Positions 49,771 through 57,636 of a stretch of 64,000 nt of DNA are shown piece after piece. The notes beneath the pieces were generated by a model. It was given only the letters and a program-made list of their open reading frames with translations, ran no database searches and was not told the origin of the DNA. Source of the stretch: Flavobacterium rhamnosiphilum (lineage in GTDB: Bacteria > Bacteroidota > Bacteroidia > Flavobacteriales > Flavobacteriaceae); contig NZ_SMLG01000005.1 of the NCBI RefSeq assembly GCF_004349195.1, positions 186,001-250,000 on the forward strand. The letters run 5' to 3'. The translations under genes and the position numbers were made by a program. The first letter of the stretch is position 1. Every line of letters starts with the position of its first letter.

Positions 49771-50055
49771 TTATTTATTTAATGGTGTGATTGTAGCCAT
49801 CAACTCGGAACGCTTATAATAACACTTGTTAGCAAATTTATAGACGGTAATACGTCCTTTATTCTGCCAATGCCACAAAGTTGAAGCGTTTATTTGTAAT
49901 AGTTCCAAAACCTGTTCCCTTGTCATCAGGGTTTCGTTTTCGGTTTGAGTAGTAAACTCTTTTTTGAAGTCTTCCAATTGGGTTTTGAAGACGTTTGTAA
50001 GTAGTTCCGTTAATTGGTCAGTACTTACGCTTTGTAGGATTGTTGATGTTGTCAT
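49771..50055 (-). CDS. Excisionase-like helix-turn-helix protein
   Basis: A 94-aa protein. A helical N-terminal half (LTELLTNVFKTQLEDFKKEF) is followed by an HTH_17/MerR-type domain, LMTREQVLELLQINASTLWHWQNKGRI in overlapping stretches, then YYKRSELMAT. This is the form usual in excisionase/regulator proteins of Bacteroidota elements. It may act in excision or control the replication genes, which start 6 bp downstream. Confidence 0.82.
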   Translation of the reverse strand: MTTSTILQSVSTDQLTELLTNVFKTQLEDFKKEFTTQTENETLMTREQVLELLQINASTLWHWQNKGRITVYKFANKCYYKRSELMATITPLNK

Positions 50056-50130
50056 AATGCCGTATCATTTAATATTGATAGGGCAAAATTGCACTGATTT
50101 ACAATGTTTTAACGGCACGTTTTTGTGCTT

Positions 50131-50958
50131 TTATTGTGCTTTTATCGTATTTGGTTGATACCTCTCTTTTATTGAATTGTACAACTTTGTTTTATTATTC
50201 TTTCCACTTTGTCGGCTGTCTATTTTTTCAATTTCTATATTGTATTTTTCTTCCCTCAAAAACTTAAAAAATTCAGTTCCAGTACAAACTAAAAAATCTT
50301 TTTCCATTGCATAAAATAAAAAGCTAAAATTTGCGAGTGTATTTTTATTGTCTTTATGAATTTCAAACATTTTAGTAAATATTGTAAACCCAATATCATT
50401 TTTAAAAATATCGTCAAACTCATTTTTAAAAACCTCATTGTTGTCGGATTGTTTAGTTTTTGGCATAAATTTAGAAAGTTGATTTTCTAAAAAGTATTTT
50501 ATTTTTAAAACGTCCAAATACATTAAACACAACAAATAAACTCTTTCGTGTTCCGTAGTCCTGTTTATTAAAATCATTACACTCTTTAATCTTCTAATTG
50601 TGCTAATATCTCGTTTATTCCCTTTAAAATCATCAACAAAATTAACCAACCTACTATTATTAAAAATTATATCTTCTTCCTCTATATGTTTTTTGTAGCT
50701 TTCAATTTCGTGTTTACTAATTTGACGAAATTCAAAAACATTTTCAATCCATTTTTTATAATATTCTAAAACTTTTAATTCATTAATAATATAACTGTAT
50801 TCACCATTTTTATTAATTTCTAAATCATAATAAAAAATTGAATTTGTATAATTTTCAAAGTTTAAATTGTTAATCCAAATGCCTAAATAGGTTTTGTTTT
50901 CCAATTTAATAACATTAGTATCTTTTGTATGTGGACAACCGTAAATATTAAATCCCAT
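50131..50958 (-). CDS. Element protein of unknown function (275 aa)
   Basis: A 275-aa soluble protein, very rich in Asn, Lys, Ile and Phe, with more AT-biased codons than its neighbours. N-terminal CPHTKDTN could be part of a metal site but is not paired. The C-terminus (EKIDSRQSGKNNKTKLYNSI) faintly recalls the end of RteC-type excision regulators (SRKSxRTKFLDxL); that is an inference. It lies between the integrase and the HTH gene, and a copy of the element's repeated motif stands directly upstream (50980-51015). It could instead be cargo. Confidence 0.6.
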   Translation of the reverse strand: MGFNIYGCPHTKDTNVIKLENKTYLGIWINNLNFENYTNSIFYYDLEINKNGEYSYIINELKVLEYYKKWIENVFEFRQISKHEIESYKKHIEEEDIIFNNSRLVNFVDDFKGNKRDISTIRRLKSVMILINRTTEHERVYLLCLMYLDVLKIKYFLENQLSKFMPKTKQSDNNEVFKNEFDDIFKNDIGFTIFTKMFEIHKDNKNTLANFSFLFYAMEKDFLVCTGTEFFKFLREEKYNIEIEKIDSRQSGKNNKTKLYNSIKERYQPNTIKAQ

Positions 50959-50979
50959 TTTTTTTTAATTTATGTATTC

Positions 50980-51015
50980 GTGTAAAAAGTGTAAAATATG
51001 CACCTAAAATAAAAC
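50980..51015 (-). repeat. Dispersed element motif, site 3
   Basis: Read on the minus strand: GTTTTATTTTAGGTGCAT then ATTTTACACTTTTTACAC, the same core as at 45925 and 48126. It lies 21 bp upstream of the 275-aa gene start, between it and the integrase stop. Confidence 0.7.
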
Positions 51016-51026
51016 TTTTATTTTTG

Positions 51027-52322
51027 TTAAAAGTAACTCGTTATTCCCATTGCTAAATCCTTGTTACTTTTACCTAAATAATTTAAAAACATTGCTTCGG
51101 TGCTATGCCCTGTTACATTCATTAAATAGGTTGTTGGGATTGTTCCGTAAAAATTAGTTGCAAATGAACGTCTTCCGATATGCGAGGTTATCAATTCCCA
51201 TTTAGGGAACATTCCCGATTCTTTACGATACTGTTTAACGTCCTCTTTTTTACTTTTCTTTTTGTCTTCATCTTTATTAAGGTCATTTAATTTACTGCCT
51301 TTTATCTTTTCGGTAATTTTGGCAATTCTGCAAACTTGCTTTATGTACAAATTATATTTCGGGTCTGAAATTACCTTTGGGAAATTACCGTTTCTTTTCT
51401 CCAGTATCTCAATAACTTTCGGGTGTAATGCAACGGTCATAATTTTATCAGTCTTAACTTGAGTAAACTCAATAAACGGCTTTAAAACCCCGTCTTTGTT
51501 TTTCTCATAACGTATCATATCTTTTGTAAAACGCATAAAATCTGAAATTCTTTGCCCTGTATAGCATGAAATAATTAACCAGTCTTTTGCATTGTCATAA
51601 TTATCATTTAACCGCCTTTTGTCAATTTCTTCAATCTTTAAAAGTTCCTCAAAGGTTAAATAAATTTTTTCTGTTTTATAGTTCGGGGTTTTAATTGTTT
51701 CAAGTTGGTGGCTTGTTTTTATCCCGTTATGTTTGGCATGGTTGCAAACGGTTTTTAAAGTCCTTAAATCCTTTGAAATTGTGTTTGGTGCGTAATTATG
51801 CTTTAAACAATATTTTTCAAAATCTAATCTGAATTTGTCATTTACATCAATTATTTGAATTGCTGTTTTTTTCTCCTGTTCGTACCGTTGCAATAAGTGT
51901 TTAGAAACATTATACTTTTTTAATGTACCGTTTGTAATTTCATTTTTTTTGCATTCAATAAAATAATCAAAGTATTTTAAAAGTCCTTTTGGTAGTGGTT
52001 CGGCTTCCTGTGGTGGGTTGTAGTAATGGTCAATTTCGGTTTGTAGCCATTCTTTATTTATTGCATCAGGACTGAACGCATTGAAAGAGTTTAAAACGTG
52101 GTTTTCAATTTTATTGAGTTCCGTATTAACTCGGGTCTGTTCATTGGTTATAATTATATCCCTTGACTTTTTTTTATGGTCTTTGCTCCAATAGTCTTTT
52201 GTAGTTTCAAACTTTGTATTTGCACCAAAAACAAAATCATTATCATTGAAACGGTAAAGTAATCTTACTTGCAAATTTGCTTTGTCTTTTGTTGAACGGT
52301 ATAAAAAATTAACTGTTGCCAT
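51027..52322 (-). CDS. Tyrosine-type site-specific integrase
   Basis: A 431-aa recombinase of the Bacteroidota mobile-element type. An N-terminal arm-binding part (about 1-90) and a SAM-like core-binding domain (about 105-195; FRLDFEKYCLKHNYAPNTISKDLRTL) lead to the catalytic domain. Catalytic residues are Arg in CYTGQRISDFMRF, Lys in the TQVKTDKIM hairpin, His-x-x-Arg in SHIGRRSFATN, His in NVTGHSTEAM and Tyr in FLNYLGKS. It stands next to the distal attachment repeat, as usual for tRNA-integrating elements. The upstream region holds arm-like repeats. Confidence 0.93.
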   Translation of the reverse strand: MATVNFLYRSTKDKANLQVRLLYRFNDNDFVFGANTKFETTKDYWSKDHKKKSRDIIITNEQTRVNTELNKIENHVLNSFNAFSPDAINKEWLQTEIDHYYNPPQEAEPLPKGLLKYFDYFIECKKNEITNGTLKKYNVSKHLLQRYEQEKKTAIQIIDVNDKFRLDFEKYCLKHNYAPNTISKDLRTLKTVCNHAKHNGIKTSHQLETIKTPNYKTEKIYLTFEELLKIEEIDKRRLNDNYDNAKDWLIISCYTGQRISDFMRFTKDMIRYEKNKDGVLKPFIEFTQVKTDKIMTVALHPKVIEILEKRNGNFPKVISDPKYNLYIKQVCRIAKITEKIKGSKLNDLNKDEDKKKSKKEDVKQYRKESGMFPKWELITSHIGRRSFATNFYGTIPTTYLMNVTGHSTEAMFLNYLGKSNKDLAMGITSYF

Positions 52323-52339
52323 AGTATTGATATTTTGAA

Positions 52340-52378
52340 CAATACAAAAATAGTAAATTTGTACGATAACCGTACGAT
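52340..52378. promoter_or_regulatory. Candidate integrase arm sites and promoter, right end
   Basis: ACAATACAAAAATA (52340-52352 region), TTGTACGAT (52359-52367) and CGTACGAT (52371-52378) echo the left-end words. CAAAAATA at 52345-52352 reads TATTTTTG on the minus strand, a -7 box for the integrase. Further AATGCAATT words occur at 52381 and 52479, and GATTGCAATC at 52498-52507. Confidence 0.45.
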
Positions 52379-52516
52379 TAAATGCAATTAGTTACATTTT
52401 AAAACAATCTATTGAACAAATTTATTTTTATAAAATCGCTGTAAGCATTGTATTTATTGGTGTTTTTTCAATAATCAAAATGCAATTGATTTTAAATGAT
52501 TGCAATCTTTGTAGTT

Positions 52517-52529
52517 CAGTCAAGGTCAC
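52517..52529. repeat. attR, distal attachment core
   Basis: An exact copy of CAGTCAAGGTCAC from the tRNA 3' end. Host sequence resumes beyond it. Confidence 0.85.
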
Positions 52530-52535
52530 AAAACT

Positions 52536-52565
52536 AAAATCCCATTTCTAGCGAAATGGGATTTT
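52536..52565. terminator. Displaced host tRNA terminator, bidirectional
   Basis: AAAATCCCATTTC (52536-52548) pairs with GAAATGGGATTTT (52553-52565) around TAGC, with a T-run. It stands just after attR, where the tRNA-Arg terminator would have been before insertion; it also serves mreB on the minus strand. Confidence 0.75.
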
Positions 52566-52640
52566 TTTATGTCTTTTTCAGTATATTCAACAAACTTTTG
52601 TTGGATCAGGAAGCTCAATTGTACGGATGCAATAACGAAC

Positions 52641-53669
52641 TTATTTTATCAGTACCCTTTTATATTTAGGTATGTTTTTTAAGACAGTACCAGTACCTCT
52701 AACCACGGCTCTTAAAGGATCTTCTGCGATAAAGACTGGCAAATCCGTCTTCTGCGAAATCCTTTTATCAAGACCGCGTAGCAATGCCCCACCTCCTGCG
52801 AGATACAAACCCGTATTATAAATGTCCGCAGCCAGTTCTGGTGGTGTCAATGAAAGCGTTACCATAATAGCGTCTTCAATTCTCTGTATTGATTTATCCA
52901 AAGCTCTTGCAATTTCTCTAAAGGCAATCCTGACCTCCTTAGGTTTCCCGGTAAGCAGATCCCTTCCACGAACCGTTATGTCATCAGGAGCCTCCTCAAG
53001 TTCTTCCATTGCAGCGCCAACATCAATTTTTATTCTCTCAGCAGAAGCATCTCCAACATACAAATTATGCTGCGTTCTCATATAAAACAATATATCATTG
53101 GTAAAAACATCCCCAGCAATTTTTATGGATTTGTCACAAACTATTCCTCCGAGGGCAATAACCGCAATTTCCGTAGTCCCGCCTCCAATATCAACGATGA
53201 TATGTCCCTTAGGCTGCATCACATCTAAACCAATTCCAATAGCAGCAGCCATAGGCTCATGAATTAAATACACTTCTTTCCCGTTTACACGTTCGCAGGA
53301 CTCCTTTACGGCTCTCATTTCCACCTCGGTAATACCACTGGGAATACATACAACCATTCGCAGTGCGGGAGTGAAAAAATTTTTCTTTAATTCAGGTATA
53401 TTTTTTATAAACCAGCTGATCATTTTCTCTGAGGCATCAAAATCAGCAATAACCCCGTCTTTTAACGGCCGGATTGTTTTAATATTCTCGTGTGTCTTAC
53501 CCTGCATCAAACTGGCCTCATTACCTACAGCAATAATTTTCCCATTTCTAATATCTCTGGCCACCATAGATGGACTATCCACTACTATTTTTCCGTCATA
53601 AATTATTAAAGTATTAGCTGTCCCTAAATCCATAGCTATTTCCACTATCATAAAATCAAATAAGCCCAT
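52641..53669 (-). CDS. mreB: Rod shape-determining protein MreB, stand-alone copy
   Basis: A 342-aa actin-like ATPase that guides cell-wall synthesis at the inner membrane. The phosphate-1 motif is DLGTANTLIIYDG (about 14-26). The phosphate-2 motif is VDIGGGTTEIAVI, and the adenosine motif is LAGGGALLRGLD. Full length, with a hydrophobic N-terminal start (MGLFDFMIVEI). mreC and mreD do not follow, so this may be a second mreB copy rather than the one in the shape operon. It lies next to a mobile-element boundary and a decayed ilvD fragment. Confidence 0.93.
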   Translation of the reverse strand: MGLFDFMIVEIAMDLGTANTLIIYDGKIVVDSPSMVARDIRNGKIIAVGNEASLMQGKTHENIKTIRPLKDGVIADFDASEKMISWFIKNIPELKKNFFTPALRMVVCIPSGITEVEMRAVKESCERVNGKEVYLIHEPMAAAIGIGLDVMQPKGHIIVDIGGGTTEIAVIALGGIVCDKSIKIAGDVFTNDILFYMRTQHNLYVGDASAERIKIDVGAAMEELEEAPDDITVRGRDLLTGKPKEVRIAFREIARALDKSIQRIEDAIMVTLSLTPPELAADIYNTGLYLAGGGALLRGLDKRISQKTDLPVFIAEDPLRAVVRGTGTVLKNIPKYKRVLIK

Positions 53670-53759
53670 AATATAGTTTTGTTTAAGAACGTTATTGTTG
53701 CTGTTTTATTCTCTACAAAGATGAAAATTCGAATATCGCGATTAAAGTCCTAATTTTGC

Positions 53760-53937
53760 TTTATATCGAAGGCGGGTTGATCGCATTAGTGGAAAATAAC
53801 GATCAGATTGAGATCGATGCACTGAATAATACGTTTAATCTAAATGTATCTAGCGAGGTGATCGAAGAGCGCCGAAGAAGATGGATTATACCTCAAGCAA
53901 AAGTACAGAGTCTGAAGGATGTGCGACAGATGAGGCA
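53760..53937 (+). pseudogene. ilvD: Decayed 3' fragment of dihydroxy-acid dehydratase
   Basis: One frame gives GGLIALVENNDQIEIDALNN and then NVSSEVIEERRRRWIIPQAK, matching the C-terminal domain of IlvD from Bacteroidota. Right after this a deletion and frameshift occur. The next frame gives GCATDE at 53917-53934, which corresponds to the usual IlvD ending (GCVTDE). The expected segment between, of about ten residues, is missing. No upstream part of ilvD is present. The catalytic Fe-S cysteines are not covered, so no function remains. Confidence 0.8.
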
Positions 53938-54187
53938 CATCACGAAGCTTTTCAACTTGCTCTTTCGTGTCAGATATAACCTATTTGTGCAGAGATGACG
54001 TAAAGGCCGAAACCATTATTGAGTTTTTATTAGAATCACCGAAATTTATTCATTGTATATGCTTTAGAGATATTCGAATCAAAATAATTTACAATCTAGC
54101 AATCCTAATTCAATAGTACGTTCTACTCAATTTTCTCAAATCATCTAAAAAAAGGTTCGAAAATTGTCCCGACAGAGTCACAAAACC
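53938..54187. other. Non-coding stretch between ilvD fragment and exporter gene
   Basis: AT-rich with no credible coding sequence. The end carries GACAGAGTCACAAAAC (54169-54186), which shares GTCACAAAAC with the sequence right after attR and is likewise followed by a small terminator. Confidence 0.4.
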
Positions 54188-54210
54188 CCAACAAAAGTTG
54201 GTTTTTTTTT
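54188..54210 (+). terminator. Short terminator-like hairpin
   Basis: CCAAC (54188-54192) pairs with GTTGG (54197-54201) around AAAA, followed by a run of T. No intact gene upstream needs it, so it may belong to a lost gene. Confidence 0.55.
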
Positions 54211-54357
54211 ATGCTTATACCCCAGTACCCTTACTCCAGTTAGTACTGCCAATTTAAAAAAAAGTAAACCAAAAAACAAATACGATTCCTTTTTCAGATG
54301 AAGGATATATAATCCAAACATATAAACAGTAATTTTACAGCATAAATATATAAATCT

Positions 54358-55209
54358 ATGTTATTTCTAATCTTAAGTATTATTTGCAGTGTAACCGTGG
54401 GCGTGATATTTAAAGTCGCCCGTAAATATACCATCAGCCACACCCAAATAGTCACTTGGAATTATGTGTTTGCATGTATACTTTGCTATCTGTCATTCAG
54501 CCCAGATTTAAATACAGTTAAAACTACAGCGCCATGGTGGCTTTATATAACCATTGGTATTTTATTACCTTCCATTTTTCTTTTTTTGGCTGCATCCATT
54601 AAACATATGGGAATTGTAAAAACAGACGCTGCCCAAAGACTCTCATTATTCATTCCTATTCTTGCGGCTTGGCTACTATTCAAAGAACAATTCAGTATGC
54701 TGAAAATTTCGGCTTTCGTATTGGCAATCCCGGCACTCTTGTTTATTCTCACTAAAAACACCGAAAACACTAAAAACAAATGGGGTTATCCAGCAGTAGT
54801 TTTGATAGGCTTTGGAGTTATAGACATTCTCTTCAAACAAATTGCCACTTATACTAGTCTGCCTTATACCACTTCATTATTTGTCATCTTGGGAATAGCA
54901 ATGGCTATAATGATTACTGTGGTTGCTTATGAAGTGATTTTAAAAAAAGCAACATTAAATATCCATAACATTCTTTTTGGCGGTTTAGTCGGTATTTTCA
55001 ATTTTGGAAATATTCTTTTCTACCTTAAAGCACATCAGGAATTTTCAAAAAGCCCCTCAACCGTTTTTGCAGGCATGAATATGGGAGTGATTATTTTAGG
55101 CAGTCTTGTGGGTACTTTAATTTTTAAAGAAAAACTGAGTAAAATGAATTTTATAGGTCTTTTTCTGGCTTTAATAGCGATTGTCTTAATCGTGCTTTCA
55201 CAACACTAA
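54358..55209 (+). CDS. EamA/DMT-family transporter
   Basis: A 283-aa membrane protein with ten predicted helices arranged as two EamA halves (about 1-130 and 145-283). Typical repeats are RLSLFIPILAAWLLFKEQFS near residue 95 and the second-half GMNMGVIILGSLVGTLIFKEKLS near 240. DMT exporters move amino acids, nucleotide sugars or drugs; no substrate can be assigned. It lies alone between the decayed ilvD fragment and the convergent APC permease gene. Confidence 0.85.
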   Translation: MLFLILSIICSVTVGVIFKVARKYTISHTQIVTWNYVFACILCYLSFSPDLNTVKTTAPWWLYITIGILLPSIFLFLAASIKHMGIVKTDAAQRLSLFIPILAAWLLFKEQFSMLKISAFVLAIPALLFILTKNTENTKNKWGYPAVVLIGFGVIDILFKQIATYTSLPYTTSLFVILGIAMAIMITVVAYEVILKKATLNIHNILFGGLVGIFNFGNILFYLKAHQEFSKSPSTVFAGMNMGVIILGSLVGTLIFKEKLSKMNFIGLFLALIAIVLIVLSQH

Positions 55210-55378
55210 AAAATAAGATTTACGAACTTACTACTAAACTGTAATCACATTCATTAAACCTTCTTTCGGGCTACTATAAACCTATCAAACAGTTAAAAAA
55301 TCAATTCGTTTCTTGAGTCTAATGAGATACCTTTGGGCTTACTACCTCTTTTTAAAGACTTGACTAAACAGTACAAAA

Positions 55379-55409
55379 AAACCGTCAAGTTCTTTTAACG
55401 AGACGGTTT
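55379..55409. terminator. Bidirectional terminator
   Basis: AAACCGTC (55379-55386) pairs with GACGGTTT (55402-55409), between the convergent exporter and permease genes. Confidence 0.65.
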
Positions 55410-55430
55410 CTTGTATGGTATATTAATTTT

Positions 55431-57362
55431 TTAAATTTCTATAGTATTCAACTTACTGTTTTTATGGCTAAAGCTAAAATAGACTACTAATCCAATTAAA
55501 AGCCAAATCCCAAAATAAATCCAGTTCCAAACGCTAAGCTCTGCCATCATATACAAACAGCAAATCAAACCTAATAATGGGATTAAAGATAAATTTTCTT
55601 TGTAAGACCAAACCATCAATCCAGCCAAAACAATTAGAAAAATCCACATTGGGATTTTATGCTTAAACAAGTCAAAGCCACTTTCATATTTAACAGAATC
55701 TGCAATTGGCAAACCAGCAATTACTGAAGCATATTTTGCATCATCTTGTTGGTACTGACTTAACAAATGCTCTAAATCCGGCGTTTCATCTGTACTGTTT
55801 TTAGCATCGATACGTACTAAATAGTCGTATACTTTTTGGGTTTCCTCTTTATTTAAAGATGTAATTATATCCGCAGAATTATTGATTTGAGTTTCATTAG
55901 TAATAAAATCCATAGTCGCTTTCTTATTGTATCCAAAAGCAAATACCAATCCGATAAGAAGTAAAACCGGCATAATAAATTTTGAATTTACATACGGTGT
56001 TTTGAATTTCCCTCTTGGAATATCAGTCTTATTTTGCAAAGCCAAAACTCCCGCACAAACCAATACAAAAGCAAATAGCGTTCCTATACTACACAAATCT
56101 GTAACCAATGTTAAGTTCAAAAACAAAGCTGGAACCGCCACTACAAAACCAGTAACAATTGTCGCATAAGAAGGAGTTTTATATTTTGGATGTACTTTTG
56201 AAAAACGTTTTGGAAGTAATCCATCACGACTCATACTCATCCAGATACGAGGCTGTCCCATTTGAAAAACCAATAAAACACTTGCCATAGCCACAACCGC
56301 ACTAACCGCAATAATTCCTGACATCCATTTCAGGTCTAATTTTTCAAACACAAAAGCTAATGGATCTCCTACATTCAATAGGTCATAACTCACCATTCCT
56401 GTTAGTACCAATGCTATAGCAATATATAAAATGGTACATATAATAATAGCCCACATCATTCCTCTTGGCAAATCACGTTGCGGATCTTTACACTCTTCGG
56501 CTGTTGTTGAAATAGCATCAAACCCAATGTATGCAAAAAACACTGCAGATACTCCTTTTAAAACTCCTGTAACACCATTAGGTGCAAAAGGATCCCAATT
56601 AGCGGTATCTACATAGAAAACACCTACAGCAATAACCAAAAGAACGATACATAATTTCACCACAACCATGATATTACTGGCATTTCGGGATTCTTTCATT
56701 CCACGGTAAATCAATGCAGTAATTAAAACAATAATCAATAAAGCGGGAAGATCTGCTACAAAATGAAACGAACCAATAACTGGTGAAGTCGTCCAAGCGG
56801 TATAAGCATCTTGCAAAGCAGGACTCAAGTTCACAAATTCTTTTCCACCTTGCATCAATGCAGTAGCGTCATCAAATCCTCTGGAGGCGGATAAAAAATC
56901 CATTTGAACCCATTTTGGCAAATGAAGACCACCACTTTCGAGTAAACTTGTAAAATAATCACTCCACGATATGGCAACCGTTATATTACCTACTGAGTAT
57001 TCCATAATCAATGCCCAACCAATAATCCAGGCTATAATTTCACCAAAAGCAACATAAGAATACGTGTAAGCACTTCCTGAAACGGGAACCATCGAAGCAA
57101 ATTCAGCATAAGCAAAAGCAGCAAAACTACACGCTATAGCAGTAAACAAGAATAGAAAGATAACTGCAGGACCTCCATCGGCACTCGCTTTTCCAATGGT
57201 ACTAAAAATACCCGCTCCTACAATTGCCGCAATACCAAAAGCTGTCAAATCACGCGCTGTCAAGTGCTTACCTAAAGCATTATGTCCATCGGCATCCCTT
57301 TTTTCAACCTGTTTTAAAATATCTTGTACTGTTTTCTTTCTGAATAAACCCTTTAATGCCAT
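55431..57362 (-). CDS. APC-family amino acid permease
   Basis: A 643-aa permease of the cationic amino acid transporter type (APC superfamily). It has 12 main helices plus two or three C-terminal helices after a polar insert (about 495-560). The first-helix Na/substrate motif is GIAAIVGAGIFSTIGKAS (near 44-61), and GFDAISTTAEEC in helix 6 (near 275) is family-conserved. The insert before the last helices contains a loop rich in Asp/Lys/Gln (INNSADIITSLNKEETQK). Substrate range is not readable. It is 274 bp downstream of the FAD/Fe-S dehydrogenase on the same strand. Confidence 0.9.
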   Translation of the reverse strand: MALKGLFRKKTVQDILKQVEKRDADGHNALGKHLTARDLTAFGIAAIVGAGIFSTIGKASADGGPAVIFLFLFTAIACSFAAFAYAEFASMVPVSGSAYTYSYVAFGEIIAWIIGWALIMEYSVGNITVAISWSDYFTSLLESGGLHLPKWVQMDFLSASRGFDDATALMQGGKEFVNLSPALQDAYTAWTTSPVIGSFHFVADLPALLIIVLITALIYRGMKESRNASNIMVVVKLCIVLLVIAVGVFYVDTANWDPFAPNGVTGVLKGVSAVFFAYIGFDAISTTAEECKDPQRDLPRGMMWAIIICTILYIAIALVLTGMVSYDLLNVGDPLAFVFEKLDLKWMSGIIAVSAVVAMASVLLVFQMGQPRIWMSMSRDGLLPKRFSKVHPKYKTPSYATIVTGFVVAVPALFLNLTLVTDLCSIGTLFAFVLVCAGVLALQNKTDIPRGKFKTPYVNSKFIMPVLLLIGLVFAFGYNKKATMDFITNETQINNSADIITSLNKEETQKVYDYLVRIDAKNSTDETPDLEHLLSQYQQDDAKYASVIAGLPIADSVKYESGFDLFKHKIPMWIFLIVLAGLMVWSYKENLSLIPLLGLICCLYMMAELSVWNWIYFGIWLLIGLVVYFSFSHKNSKLNTIEI

Positions 57363-57636
57363 ATTGTAAATTTTATCATTAAAAATTAATATACTGTAAA
57401 TTATATGCTCTTATCTTAAAAATAATGCAGATTATCTTGAAAAATCAAAAGTATAAAACAAATTGAACTAATAAAGTTTCTCAAGCTTTTTTTTTATATT
57501 ATTTTTTAAAAAAGACAAAATGATTTTTTTTGTTAATTTAAAAAGTCAAATCGAATATAATTCACCCCATAAAAGAAAAACCCTTTAAATAGACAGAGAA
57601 TTACTATTTCTTTTAGAATTCATTTCAGGCTGAAAA

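Larger units (their letters stand above)
45789..52529. mobile_element. Integrative element in tRNA-Arg, about 6.7 kb, satellite-like
   Basis: A 13-bp direct repeat CAGTCAAGGTCAC lies at the tRNA 3' end (45789-45801) and at 52517-52529, bracketing seven genes that all read on the minus strand. Next to the distal repeat is a tyrosine integrase. Then follow an unknown 275-aa protein, an excisionase-like HTH protein, a D5/P4-type primase-helicase, a zinc-finger/toprim-like primase, and two small unknown proteins. No capsid, portal, terminase large subunit, relaxase or transfer gene is visible. This layout fits a phage-satellite-like or other non-autonomous replicating element. Repeated motifs occur at 45925, 48073-48159 and 50980. 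Confidence 0.88.

Noticed and set aside
53756..53998. 80-codon frame as a real small gene
   Set aside because: The conserved part is the IlvD C-terminus and the remainder is frameshifted, so it is a remnant.
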